Shown here: positions 10,853 through 22,045 of the stretch, one piece after another | How the letters are laid out: each line of letters begins with the position of its first letter | Numbering within the stretch: the first letter of the stretch is position 1 | NCBI GenBank assembly: GCA_028583605.1 | Contig: CM053325.1 | Coordinates: 48,244,987-48,308,986, forward strand | Direction of reading: 5' to 3' | DNA from: Dastarcus helophoroides | Lineage: Eukaryota > Arthropoda > Insecta > Coleoptera > Bothrideridae | Length of the DNA stretch: 64,000 nt | Notes under the pieces: generated by a model | Told to the model about the DNA's origin: nothing | Database searches by the model: none | The model's input: only the letters and a program-made list of their open reading frames with translations | Translations under genes and position numbers: made by a program

Positions 10853-13800
10853 TAAAAGAGGTAATAGATATAACAATCGGCACACAAAACGCGTGCAATC
10901 TAATAAGTGATTCGAAAGTCTTAAATGAACCATTACTCTCGGACCATAGGTACATAAGTTTCGTGATAGCTCTGCCACAGGGGGGGGGGCTGAGCGTACA
11001 GAAATCCTAGAACCTGTAATTGGGACAACTATCAAGTGAGACTAAAACAGGGACTGGAATACTGTCCGATTAGGCCAAAAACCCCAGTAGACATTGAAAT
11101 GATGTGCGATGTAATCAACACCGCCATCAAAACAGCCTATGACGAAAATTGCCCAATGAAGACGAGGAAGGTCAAGCGGGAGACGGTATGGTGAAATCCC
11201 GAACTTTCTCGTCTAAGGGCAGAAACACGTAAGAAATTTAACCGGGCAAAAAGAACCAGACGTTGGGAGGAATATAAACCTCAAGACGATGTATGTAAGT
11301 ACCATCAAAAAGGCAAAAGAAAATTTCTGGAGGAAGTCCTGTGAGGGGATCGAAAAATCCCCAGAAAGTGCTAGACTCCAGAAGGCATTGCAAAAGAACA
11401 ACCAGAATATGCTGGGATTTTTGCAAACACCACAGGGAGAATACACGCATTCCGAGGAGGGATCCCTGAGGGTTTTACTTCAGGCGCACTTCCCGGGATG
11501 CTCACCCCTCCCTGCACAACAAGACAGCCACGACACCGATGTACCGCAAAATCGGGGATCAAGTCAAAGCTGGAGAATAGCTAATAAACTATTTGACATA
11601 ACCAGAATTATATGGGCGATAAACAGTTTCAAACCATATAAATCACCAGGTCCAGACAGAGTATTACCAATAATGTTACAACAAGAGTTGAAGCACTAGA
11701 GTCACCCTTGTGCACAATATTCAGGGCCTGTGTGGCCACAGGATACGTGCCTCAGGACTGAAGATTGGCTTTTATACCCAAACCAGGGCAAAATTCGTAC
11801 GCCCAGGCAAAGTCTTTCAGGCCAATCAGCTTGACATCATTCATGCTCAAGACAATATAAAAGCGTGTCGATAGGTATATTAGAGACGATGCGATGAGGT
11901 GTTTCCCCTTGCATCGACATCAATACGCCTACCAAGCAGGTAAATCTTGCGACCTGAGCCTGCATGAACTCACACGCAGGATCGAGGAAGCCCTCATAAG
12001 CAAGAAAATTGCCTTGGGAGCCTTCTTAAACATTAAAGGTGCGTTTGATAATACGTCATACGCATCCATCAAAAGAGCTGTAGAAAGACATGGAGTCGAT
12101 CCGGAGGTAACTCGCTGGATAGAATTTATACTCTAAAACAGGAGAATAACATCACTAGGCAACATATCGATAGCAGTATCTGCAGCCCGGGGCTGTCCGC
12201 AGGGTGGGATATTGTCACCACTTCTGTGGAGCCTTGTGGTGGATGATCTGCTAAGGGTACTAGAACTAGAAGGATTTCATGCGCAAGGATACGCAGATGA
12301 CCTAACCTTATTAATTAGAGGTAAATTTCCAGGGCCCGTATCAGCATTAATGCAACGGGCACTAAATATTACAGAAAGATGGTGTTCAGCAAAGAGACTA
12401 ACAGTGAACCCTGCGAAAACCACGACAGTCGCATTCACTAAAAACAGGAATCTTAATGATTTAAAGAGGCCTAGTTTAGGAGGACAAGAAATTCCGTTGA
12501 GTAAGGAAGTTAAATATTTGGGACTTACCTTAGATACCAAACTTAGCTACGGTGCTCACGTGGAAAAAGTTACTGCCAAAGCTACTAAGGTCCTATGGGC
12601 CTGTAGAGGTATGATAGGAAAACAATGGGGACTCAGACCAGCGATGGTCCAATAGTAGTAGTACCCATAGTAACACACGGTTCTTTAATCTGGTGGCATA
12701 AAGCCAGAAAAAAGAAAAGTGTTATCAGACTGAGCAAGGTACAAAGGTTAGCTTGCTTAGGAATAACAGGGGCGATGCAAACAACGCCCACTGCAGCCAT
12801 GGAAGCACTGCTAGGTCTGCCTCCACTTCATCTGGTGGTGGAGGCGGAGGCCCTGTCAGCAGCCTACAGGCTAAAAACAAACGGGTATGGAATGGAATCA
12901 CCTAGATCAACATCCCATACAGAAATATTCAAGCGGATCTGTGCGAACCATACGTTAAGTATGCCATCGGACAGAACAAAGGACATCCCCAACTTTCACA
13001 GACCCTACCGGGTAGTAGTACCGGAAAGGGGAGTTCAGTTAGTACAACCAAAAAGAGAGAATGGATCAATATGGTTCACAAATGGATTCAAAACAAAGAT
13101 AAGTACTGGTGCGGGAATAACCGGCAAATAACCAGGGAATGAATTCTACATAAACCTGGGATCTTTGGCAACCGCATTTCAGGCAGAAGTTACTGCAATT
13201 ACAGCCTGTACTGAAGCAATGATCAAGAGGTCTTATAAAAATAAGAGAATCGTGATCTACAGCGACAGCCAAGCAACATTAAAAGCGCTGAGAGCTTATG
13301 AAATAAGCTCTAGTACGGTCAAAGATTGTGTTGATAAGCTAAAAAACTTGGCACTCCGATGGTTTGAGGCCCATCGGGGAATTGAAGGAAATGAAAGAGC
13401 AGACCTTCTAGCCAAAAGGGGAGCCGAGTTTCCTCTAGCAGGGCCGGAGCCTACTTGTCCGCTTGCCTACAAAGCGGCAAAAGAGGTAATAAAGGAACTC
13501 GTAAGAAAAGAACACAGCACTCATTGCAGGGGTGTCAATGGTCTAAGGAAATCGCGGAAGCTCATTGACGGACCATCAGAAAAGAGAGCCAGAAAACTAT
13601 TACTGTTAAGCAAAAATCAGCTCAGGTGGACAGTTGCACTATTTACGGGACACTGTGCCCTAATGAAACATCTTACAACAATTGGCGTAAAAGAAAATTC
13701 TACTTGTAGAATGTGTGGAGAGGAAGAAGAGACTTCTTTACACATATTATGCGAATGTCCGGCTCTGGCAAGAGACAGACATTCCAACTTTGGGAATGTT

Positions 13801-13972
13801 CTGATTGAACCAAAGACAATAGTGGAGACACCCATAAAGGAGGTTCTGGAATTTTTCAAAAGAACGGGCCTATTATGAGATAATCGTGGGGGGCACAATA
13901 AGCGATAGCTTCAGTGCTGCAGGGATGACCGACCCCATAGTAATAAATAAATAATAAATTAAATAAATAGTT
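10853..13972 (+). mobile_element. 5'-truncated R1/LOA-type LINE
   Basis: The element retains, in order, the tail of an AP-type endonuclease (LSDHRYISF at ~10940-10966), a reverse transcriptase, an RNase H domain and a C-terminal Cys/His knuckle. It ends in an A/T-rich tail of taa/taaa units (13940-13972). RNase H after the RT and a 'CPQGG.LSPLLWSLVVDDLL' type motif point to the R1/LOA/I part of the LINE tree. ORF1 and most of the endonuclease are missing, as in 5'-truncated insertions made by target-primed reverse transcription. The (G)9 run at 10981-10989 and several stops show it is inactive. Confidence 0.8.
10870..13878 (+). pseudogene. LINE ORF2 remnant: endonuclease end, RT, RNase H, zinc knuckle
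   Basis: The coding pieces lie in shifting frames. RT fingers and an 'FKPYKSPGPDRVLP' type motif are at 11289-11699. RT motif A is at 11894-12136, altered to FLNIKGAFDN where FLDI..AFDN is expected, so the first catalytic Asp is Asn. The RT active-site YADD is in GYADDLTLLIRG at about 12285. The thumb and connection region spans 12400-13130. RNase H runs 13060-13430, with Glu in AFQAEVTAI, Asp in VIYSDSQATLKAL and Asp in GNERADLLAKRG; its first catalytic position reads WFTNG where TDG is expected. A CxxC...H...C knuckle (CRMCGEEEETSLHILCEC) is at about 13710-13760. The last frame, 13165-13878, is intact for 237 codons. Several stops separate the pieces. Confidence 0.8.
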
Positions 13973-14258
13973 ATACAAAACATATGTAATATTATTATCC
14001 TTTCCTGGGAACATTTTTCAGTACCATTGTAATGTTCTTTATATTAACATCCACCTAAACAAGCAAAAGAAATACTAATATTCCCAATTATTCTTCTACT
14101 AAGTAAGTTATTTATGTGCCCATTTAAAGATTTATTCGTGGAGGCTAGCAATTTCACGAAATGTGTAGCCTATACTTAAATTTGTCAAAGATTAAAATAT
14201 TTCATAAATCAAACAAATCAATCACCTCTCATTTCGACTTATTTTGAAAATAAAGTTA
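13973..14258. other. Unassigned spacer
   Basis: AT-rich spacer between the LINE tail and the mariner element. I see nothing in it. Confidence 0.3.
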
Positions 14259-14387
14259 CGAGGGTAAATCAAATATGAACCGGAATTTCTCCATGAGGGC
14301 GTCGGTGGTCTGCGCATAATCTTAGACATTTTAGGTGGGGATATCACGTGACTTTCTGCACTCGTTCGTCAGTTGTAAATACAATAA

Positions 14388-14693
14388 GTGGGCAAGAGGT
14401 TCATCCGCACGTTGGGCAGGTGTATTATTATTAAATTTCTTGCCGTTGAAAGTGTAAAACCCGCCAAAATTCTTTGTAGACAAGAATCACAGTTTGGGGA
14501 TACTTGTTTAAAGAAAACTCAACTGTATGAATGGCACAAAAAATGTTTGGAAGGACGAACTCAAGTTGAAAATAAACCCCATGCCCGTCGTCGGTTCTTG
14601 CGACAGTCTTTTGGGATTTTAAAGGAGGTGTGCACGTCGATTTTTTGCAAAAAATATCGTACGGTTAATGCTGCCTATTACTGGATAAAGTAA
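14388..14693 (+). pseudogene. Mariner transposase, N-terminal DNA-binding part
   Basis: Residues 12-70 (IIIKFLAVESVKPAKIL, then TQLYEWHKKCLEGRTQVENK and PHARR) match the paired helix-turn-helix and linker of mariner transposases. After PHARR the frame jumps to a segment corresponding to the region just before 'NAAYY' in intact proteins. The intervening part, which normally holds the first catalytic Asp, is therefore deleted. A stop follows NAAYYWIK. It cannot encode an active transposase. Confidence 0.75.
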
Positions 14694-14737
14694 AACGTGC
14701 ATATCGCCGGAAGAGGCGCGAATTTTCAGTCAGAAAT

Positions 14738-15019
14738 GTGATGTTGCTTCACGACAATGCCCGCTCTCACTCAGCCAATCTGACGCATCAAAAATTAGAG
14801 GAAATTCACTGGGTAACATTAGAACACCCTTCTTATAGTCCCGACTTATCACCATGCGATTATCATATGTTTGGGCTACTGAAAGAAGCTCTAGGAGGTG
14901 AGCGATTCCATGATGATGCTGCTGTTGAGACATTTGTGCTCATTTGGCTGCAAACCGCATCCATTCTTTTTATGATGATGGCATTAAAAAACTCCCAATC
15001 CGTTGAGAAAAATCCATAA
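14738..15019 (+). pseudogene. Mariner transposase, C-terminal catalytic part
   Basis: LLHDNARSHSANLTHQKLEE carries the second catalytic Asp, and HPSYSPDLSPCDYHMFG carries the third Asp of the D,D34D triad of mariner transposases. The downstream LKEALGGERFHDDAAVE is the usual following segment. The frame is separated from the N-terminal part by a stop and frameshift at about 14690-14730. Confidence 0.85.
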
Positions 15020-15126
15020 CAAAATTGGAGAGTATGTAGAAAAATAGCTTAATTACTCTCATATAAGTATCTTTTAGCAGTACATTTTCAAAAACAAATT
15101 ACCGGTACATATTTGATTTACCCTCT

Positions 15127-15616
15127 TATTTAAAATATTTAAAAACACTATCAATACATTTAATGTACTAAATTACAATAAATTTACCTGAAAATTTGTG
15201 ATACATAAGTGATAATATAACATAGTAAACCTACGTCTACTGTGTTTAATCAACAGTCAGTTCTTAATGCGATTAGGGCGACCGCACATCAAGCAAGAAT
15301 TAATTAACAAGGACTTAACCAAAGTAAAAATTGTTGACCGCAAGTTGGGTCCTCTGTCAAGGGCTTAATCGGTGTTGACCGCAGTTCTATTGTCCCGGAG
15401 GACACTTGCGTCCGTTATTGATTTTGTTAAGTTATATTTTATTAAAACGTTAATTTATTCAAACGCAGCGGATTCTTTGACGTATTGTCAACGTCTGTAG
15501 AGGGTGATCGTTTATATATGAAAAAACATTTAGAATTTTTCGAAGACTCCAAAAAATTAACAGTATACGGGATGTTCTATTTTAGCTGTCCCCCATTTCT
15601 GCAATATCTGCATATA
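15127..15616. other. Unassigned spacer
   Basis: There is no gene. Bases 15270-15420 are less AT-rich and contain 'gttgaccgca' twice (about 15333 and 15374), which may be a small decayed repeat. Confidence 0.25.
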
Positions 15617-16922
15617 CAGAGTGGACCATAAGTAATTGTACATAGAGAAAGAGTAGATTTTTCGTATAAAAATAACGTGATTTAGCCACATTTACGTTAT
15701 ACCAAAAGTTGATATTAACAGAGATACAGGGTGGCAAAGATAGAAAAAAATGTGATGTTTTCGCATAACTGATGAACACATTTCACTATGGACAAGAAAT
15801 TTGGCATAGGGGGGGTTCTTTGGTCAAGAAATTCTAATTTGCTAACAGATTGTCAGCAACTGATAGGAGGGCCACCTGCGCTACCTTGTATTATTCTAAA
15901 GCATCATAACTTTTTTGTGCATTCATGTACATTTTATTTAAATAGATATTTTTATTTACCTACAAAAGGTATATTTTTTAAATGTTGATACCAGCAACCG
16001 TTTTCAAAGTTTGCCGTACGTTTTTTTTTTTTAAGTTATGTAAATGTGAATTTTTTGAAGCATATTTTGCAAGGTTTAAAAATAAAAGTAATAAAACTGA
16101 CTTTAAACTAGTTTATATCAAATATTACTTTACTGACATTATTATTACACATATTTTTTAAATTTATAAAGCAAATTTAAATAAAATACCAAAACGAAAT
16201 TTATTTTCGTGTAAAGGGATTGTAAACAATTAAAAATCTGGCTGTCTTTTATTTAAATTTATCTCCAAATATCTGCTTTGTCCACCCAGACTATTAAAAT
16301 TTTCTTTTGCGAACTCAGAGATCATATCCCACATCTATATATTAGAAAATAAATTACGTCTTAATTTTCTTTATTGAGATTTCCAAAATTTATGTAATAA
16401 TATTATCAGCAAAGTAATATTTGACATAAATTAGTTTCAAAGCTGCCTTATGAATCCTTTTTTTAATTCTACTTCGAAAATATAATATCCTAGTAATTTA
16501 AAATCAAGGCACGTCAAGCTTTAAACGCAAATATTTTGGAAACGGTTGCTCATGTCAACTTTCAAAAAGTACACCTTTTTTAAGTAAAAAATATATAAAA
16601 TTAATATACGTGGGTGCACAAAAAAGTTATGATGATTTAGAATTATGCAGGATAGCGCAGGTACCGCCTCCTATCAGCTATTGGTAATATGTTAGCAAAT
16701 TAGAGTTTGTCGACTTAAGAAACTCCCTTGTGACAAATTTCGTGCCTATATTACAATTCATTCCATAGTTATACGAAAAAACCGAATTTTTTTTTTCAAC
16801 TTTGACACCCTGTATCTCTGTTAATATCAACTTTTGGTACAAGGTAAATGTAGTTCAATCACATTATTTTTACTCGAAAAATCCACCATTGCTCTGTGTA
16901 CCATTACTTATGATCCTTCCTA
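15617..16922. mobile_element. Foldback element, almost fully palindromic, 1.3 kb
   Basis: The left half and the reverse complement of the right half align from the ends nearly to the centre (about 16265). Shared words include 'cataagtaa' at the tips, 'aaaagttgatattaacagag' with 'atacagggt' at about 15705-15737 and 16806-16838, and 'ctgataggagg' with 'gatagcgcagg' type matches further in. Nearer the centre, 'gtcaaatattactttgctga' on the right corresponds to 'atcaaatattactttactga' on the left. TA dinucleotides flank the ends. It has no coding capacity; the frame at 15788-15988 falls in the left arm. The tip sequence (acagRgtggaccataagta) resembles insect Tc1/mariner-type MITE ends. Confidence 0.8.
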
Positions 16923-17232
16923 TATATAAATATATTCTAGAAATAACTTAGGTTATTTTGTACAACTTTTGTATTTAACGTTTTTGTCTAATGTGGAAAA
17001 TAAAAAAACTAAGATGGGAGGGCATTATAAATTGTCATCCTATACATTCTCTAAAGTTGAATAACTTTGTATGGTGTTCGGTCAACTTTGAGTAAAATTT
17101 TGCGCTGGCTTCTCGGATTTTTAATGTAAAACCTTCGGAAAATCAACAAAAATTACTTTACAAATAACTCAAGAAACTTCATAAATTATAAAACATTTCT
17201 TTGTTACTCTTTATTGCAGTCAATGCTATATA
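16923..17232. other. Unassigned spacer
   Basis: AT-rich spacer between two transposons. I see nothing in it. Confidence 0.3.
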
Positions 17233-18391
17233 CAGGGTGATTCAGTCATAAGAGCGTTAATTTTAGGGGAAGGCAGAGAAAAATGAGTATGATATGAATA
17301 CGGGATTTTTAAAAAATGTTTCAAGTTTAATTGCGCTGAAAAAAGTTATTTTAAAGTTATAATTTAAAACCCTTTTTGGGCTGCCACTGACACCAAAGCT
17401 CCCAAGGCCCAGCTAAATAGAACGAAAAAGAATTCACGGCTGCGCAGTTGGGACTCGGGCGAAACAAATAAACAAATACTAGATTATGTCTAAATGATGA
17501 CAATCCGAAAATCATTAAATGATCCTGGCGGCTCCGATAGTTGCGAAAAAGCCATTAGGTGATTCACTTTTTTATATGAAAATCGGGTAACAACGAATTG
17601 CAGAGGAAAGTTCGCGAAAAAAAAAATGAAATCGCGAGATGGGTGCAAACGTTGATGATATCAACGTTGCAAGTAATGAATGAAATTCTCTGTAGAGGGT
17701 GCAAGTTTTAAAGTGGTTAATATATAGAGTTGTTTCCCGACGTTATGTTTTTTGTGATCCTGTGTGATGGCGATGGAAGTTTTTTAAACCATGTGTAGGT
17801 TACCGACGAATAATCACTTCTTTCATAGTCACGACAGGTATAAAGTAGTTCAGAAAAGAGGCACTCGAGTAATAATGTAAGTACAATGCACCTATTCTCA
17901 CTGTAAGCTATCGTTGACATATTTTTTCATAAACAATATCTAACCTAACAACTAACCAACGTTAATATGCTTCAAAATTAAATAAACCAATGGGTCGTAT
18001 TGTTATTTATTTTTTAGAATTAATATTTTAGTTTGATTGTTTATGTTCATTTATTTTTTGAATTTGCGATTAATTTTTCTACAGGCCGATTCATTAACGA
18101 AACAAAAAAATGTAAAAGTTTTAAGTGTATGAAAATACAAAAACTTGTTCACCAAAATAATTAATAGAGATTTGTTACCCATTAATTAGCGATGTTTCGT
18201 CCTGACCAGTCCGGCTTATCTTAGCAGCTGATGAATAGATGATAACGTAATAAGCGTCTGTTGCTGTAAAGCACAATAATGTATAAGACAGGTACTCCGA
18301 CGCGGGGCAAAATGTGGCACGTAATCGGAGATTGGCGGCTTAGAGAGAGATAGATACATGTTTAAGAACTGACGCCACTGGGTGCAAAGTA

Positions 18392-19126
18392 TACGGCACC
18401 GTCCGGCATGTATCTGGAATATTGATTGTAACTGTTATAAAAATTTTTTTACAAAAAATGTTTCAATTAAACTTTTTTTGTTTAATTATTTACCACTTTT
18501 TGTTGACTTTAATTTCTTTCTCCCTACTTTTGTTTCATTGCTACGGTAACGAACTTTGAATTTTCAAATGACATCCGTACTTTTTTTTTGCTTTTTTAAA
18601 TTTTGCATGTCTTTCTGCATTTGGTGACCTCAAATCTTACAGGGTTTAGAAGTAAAAAAGTTCGAGAAAATATAATAATTTCAAAATTTTACCAATTCTC
18701 ATATTAAATAATTTTTAAACAGATGTCAGTAATTAAAATGAAGTTTTCGCCAGTATATCTATGTTTTTGGTAACTATTTTATTTTAGCTACTTTGATATC
18801 TTTAAAAATAACATTACAAAGTGAATGACAAAAATCAATAAAATTATGATTTCTCGAAATTCTCAGAATCTAGCCCGTATAAATTTGAAATTACCGAATG
18901 CAGAAAGTTAAGATTTTTTCAAAAGAGCAAATAAAAAATGCAGGTGTCATCTAAAAATTCAAAAATTAGTTACCAAAGCAACAAAATAAGGGCTAAGAAA
19001 ACAAAATCAAAGTCACTGGAAAATAACAAATAATTAGCCAAAAAAAGCTTGTCTGACACATTTTTTCTATACATTTTTAAAAAAGTTATAGCTAATGTTC
19101 TATACATACTTCGGACCCTGATAAAC
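18392..19126. mobile_element. Nested foldback element
   Basis: Inverted arms of about 250-300 bp pair 18400-18700 with 18850-19120. Examples are 'tgctacggtaac' against 'tgctttggtaac' (minus strand) and 'ctttctgcatttggtgac' against 'ctttctgcattcggtaat' (minus strand). The tips 'cgtccggcatgtatctgg' and 'ggtccgaagtatgtatag' also align. No coding region. Exact ends and the target duplication are uncertain. Confidence 0.55.
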
Positions 19127-19241
19127 CAAACGGGCTCGTCTGTCCATTAATCATTTTTCGTTCTTAAATATCAAAAAAAAAAATTATGTTTAAATTACTT
19201 TAGGCATAAAATATTTATTTAATAGAAACTGATTAAGTTCA

Positions 19242-19451
19242 TTAAGAAATGCATACTCTCCACAGTTCATTGTTCATTTCTCTTAAAACAAAATCTGCAC
19301 TAAAATGTTTTTCGCATACAAAATCTCGAGCTGACAACAGCCGGTCATTTCGCGAAATTTTTCGCCTCCACACATCAACTTTGTCCTTAGCCACTTGAAA
19401 CAACGACACTTTCATGACAGCTTTTATAACCACTATTGCACATAGGCACAA
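19242..19451 (-). pseudogene. THAP-type zinc-finger fragment
   Basis: A 69-residue frame reads CLCAIVV...VSLFQVAKDKVDVWRRKI...VCEKHFSADFVLRE. The spacing of a first Cys, the VSLF.V..DK..VW block and a C-x2-H (VCEKHF) matches the THAP C2CH zinc-binding domain used by P-element-like transposases and domesticated relatives. The second Cys of the N-terminal pair appears lost (CAIVV where CAIV.C is usual), and the protein stops soon after the domain. It is most likely a dead transposase N terminus belonging to the surrounding element. Confidence 0.65.
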
Positions 19452-19848
19452 AACAAGTCTTGCCTCTTTTTTAATTAAAATATAAATATAAAACCGAAAA
19501 ATTGGGAAACAATTGCATAAAGTATCAACAATTGCATAAGAAAGTACTCCTTAATCTATTCAAGGCAGCTCTTCTACTGTCTATCCTTTATATGATGTTC
19601 TCTGTTCAATCGTCTCCGGTTTTAGTGCCACTTATCACAGCAGTGAGATATAGCGGATTACATTACTAGTCTTATATCATGATGTAAAGCATTTAATGTG
19701 GTCAGTAGGGCCGGGCTTTTGGTGATCAATGGGTTGATTTGGGTTTATTTTAAAATGTCGAATAATTTTTTTTTTTTCGATTTTCTGTCTTTACTAAGCC
19801 TTCCGAACACGTAGTTAAAATTAATGTCATTATGACTGAATCACCCTG

Positions 19849-22045
19849 TAGAATAATGCTAACTATAAAAGTTGGAACTAAATTTATGATAGTGTTATTC
19901 AGTAAATAAAATCGCGCCGACAGCTCGATCTCTACTTTTAAAATTCCATTTTCTGATATTCAATAATTGATGATGAAAGTGATGTCACAATTTTTTTTAA
20001 ATGACAATTTTTCGCTTACCTTGAATAACTTTTCACGTTATCAAAATATGCATAACAATTTTATTCAGAAAATGGCACATTTATTTTGAAACATCGGATG
20101 ATGGCTTATTTATACAATACCTAAATCGTGTCACTACAAAAAAAGGTTAGGAAACACTTATCTAGGGAAAATCGCTTGAATAAGTCAACTTTATTTTTAA
20201 AATACCATCTGCTGACATGCAAAATTTGATGATGACATGACATTACTTTCTGAGAATGACGTCATCATCATTTTTGTTTTCAATAATAACTTCAACCTTA
20301 GGTTACTTTTAATATTTTTTCGATTGCCTAAATGATGGTATAAAAAGTTCGTATATTTCCTAACAAATTTTTTATTTTATTTTTGAGAAATATTTAGTTA
20401 TTTTCTATTGTAAAATTATTATCCGAGTTATAAGTTTCTTTATATTACCATTTTGGCAATCCAAAAAGCTGCGGTTGCCGTTTTTATTTATCAACCTAAC
20501 TGAATAATATCCCAAAACAATTTAAGTGAAATTACTAGTTTCATTTTAATGAGCCTATGTTTGCTGGAATGTTTCTTGCTCAATATCTAAACGCAAACAA
20601 GATATTGGCAAATAAAGAATCAAAGCAAGTAAAATAATTTAAAAAAACAAGTCAGGAGATCTGGAAATTTAAAGGAAAAGAATAACGACAAAAACTAGAG
20701 GAAAGTGAGGGAATTACGAGCACCTAAGGGAGATTTCAATTAAGGAATTTTTTAGTAGGCTTTCTTTCTTCCTTATCCATAATGTTTAACTATTTTACTA
20801 ATTACCTTTAAAACCAACTTTATTAAATATTTTTATAAATACCTCATTTAAGAGCAAAAATAACACTAACTATTCGGTTTTACCTGACGCTAGTGGGGTA
20901 ATTGCTAACCAGCCCAATTATTATTTATTACCCTTCAATTACGGCAGAAATCATATACATATTCTGTTAATGGTGATTGGTCAACTGAATATTCCTGGTG
21001 TGTCCAGTTTTTACATGATTAACTCAATCCAATTTTTAAATAAAGAGCTTCAATCTTCATTATTATAATTTTGGACTTTGTTATAAAAATTTTGAATAAT
21101 TTAGAATTTTTTATTACTTTTTACGATGTTGTTGGATAATGTCGAGTGTTCGAGATTACCTCAACCCAGTTCGTTCACTATTGACCTTTATAGTGGAAAA
21201 TTAACAGATTTAATTGTGCCCCCTTGTTATTTGAAATACGATCTTTAAATAGTAAATATCTATATCTAAAAATTTCGTATTAGATCTACTTATAGAAATC
21301 AAGCTATATTGAGTTGAATCTAAAAAAAATTACATAGTAATCAAAATTTTTTTTTAATTCTTGGATTGAATAATGTATAGGTACAGTGCTTTGCTTCTTT
21401 TAAGGTATAAACTGTCCCGTAGAAGATTTAGGAATGAATTAAAGTAAAATTACCTTAGCAACTGCTGCAGGCACAACTACCAGCATAATATAAATAAACA
21501 TTTGCTTAGTGTCCATAATTATTAATCATCCAGTGTACTAAAAAACCATTATAAATAGCATTAAACAATTTGCTGAATAATAAATCATACTATAGAAATA
21601 AAGTACATTTATCTAAATTTGAATTTGCCTAATCTACAGTGGCGAAATGATGCGATTTAAATTATTAATTCAACTTTAATGGTGCTTTTAATTATAACGA
21701 ATTCTATTTCATATTTACAAATACAAATAATGAAGTGTCAATAGCATTACGACCCAATTTAAAACCTATTACATTTAAAAGCAAGTTTAATGCTCATATG
21801 TTTATTTACAGGGTCACCCAAGTAATCAATCCTGAATTTTGGGAAAAATGGACAAAACCGTAGAATGGCTTAATTTTAAAAGTCGCTGAATCGAATCTCT
21901 TATAAAGTTTTGTTTTTATCCAAATTGGAAAAGCATTACTACCATTCATCTGTATTCAGATTTTTCAGAGGTAATTACCCGAAGAATTGATCTCATTAAT
22001 ATTTTTTTCTCCTGATGAAATCGGGGCAAGTATTCGCAAACAGAA
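19849..22045. other. Intergenic sequence with a short diverged repeat
   Basis: There is no gene. A ~50-bp segment (ttttaaaattccatt...ttgatgatga) at about 19937 recurs diverged at about 20192. At 21810, 'acagggtcacccaagta' looks like a transposon terminus, but I found no partner end. Confidence 0.3.

Larger units (their letters stand above)
14259..15126 (+). mobile_element. Internally deleted mariner transposon
   Basis: The terminal inverted repeats are GAGGGTAAATCAAATATGAA on the left (from 14260) and, on the minus strand at the right, GAGGGTAAATCAAATATGTA. They are flanked by TA on both sides (14257-14258 and 15127-15128), the target duplication of the IS630-Tc1-mariner group. At about 870 bp the element is well short of the ~1.3 kb of a full mariner. 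The two coding remnants match the N-terminal helix-turn-helix and the C-terminal catalytic part of a mariner transposase, with the middle missing. Confidence 0.85.
17233..19848. mobile_element. TA-flanked TIR transposon with a THAP relic
   Basis: The left end is CAGGGTGATTCAGTCATAA, then (5 bases different) TTAATTTTA. The right end on the minus strand is CAGGGTGATTCAGTCATAA, then (5 bases different) TTAATTTTA. The inverted repeats therefore span about 33 bp with a 19-bp perfect tip. TA flanks both ends (17231-17232 and 19849-19850). The interior holds a THAP-domain relic on the minus strand and a second foldback element (18392-19126). P-family elements, which encode THAP proteins, make 8-bp duplications, so the TA target argues against a classical P element. 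The THAP relic may be a passenger or mark another superfamily. Confidence 0.7.

Noticed and set aside
17717..17920. 67-codon minus-strand frame inside the THAP element
   Set aside because: No resemblance to a THAP protein or a transposase core that I can defend.
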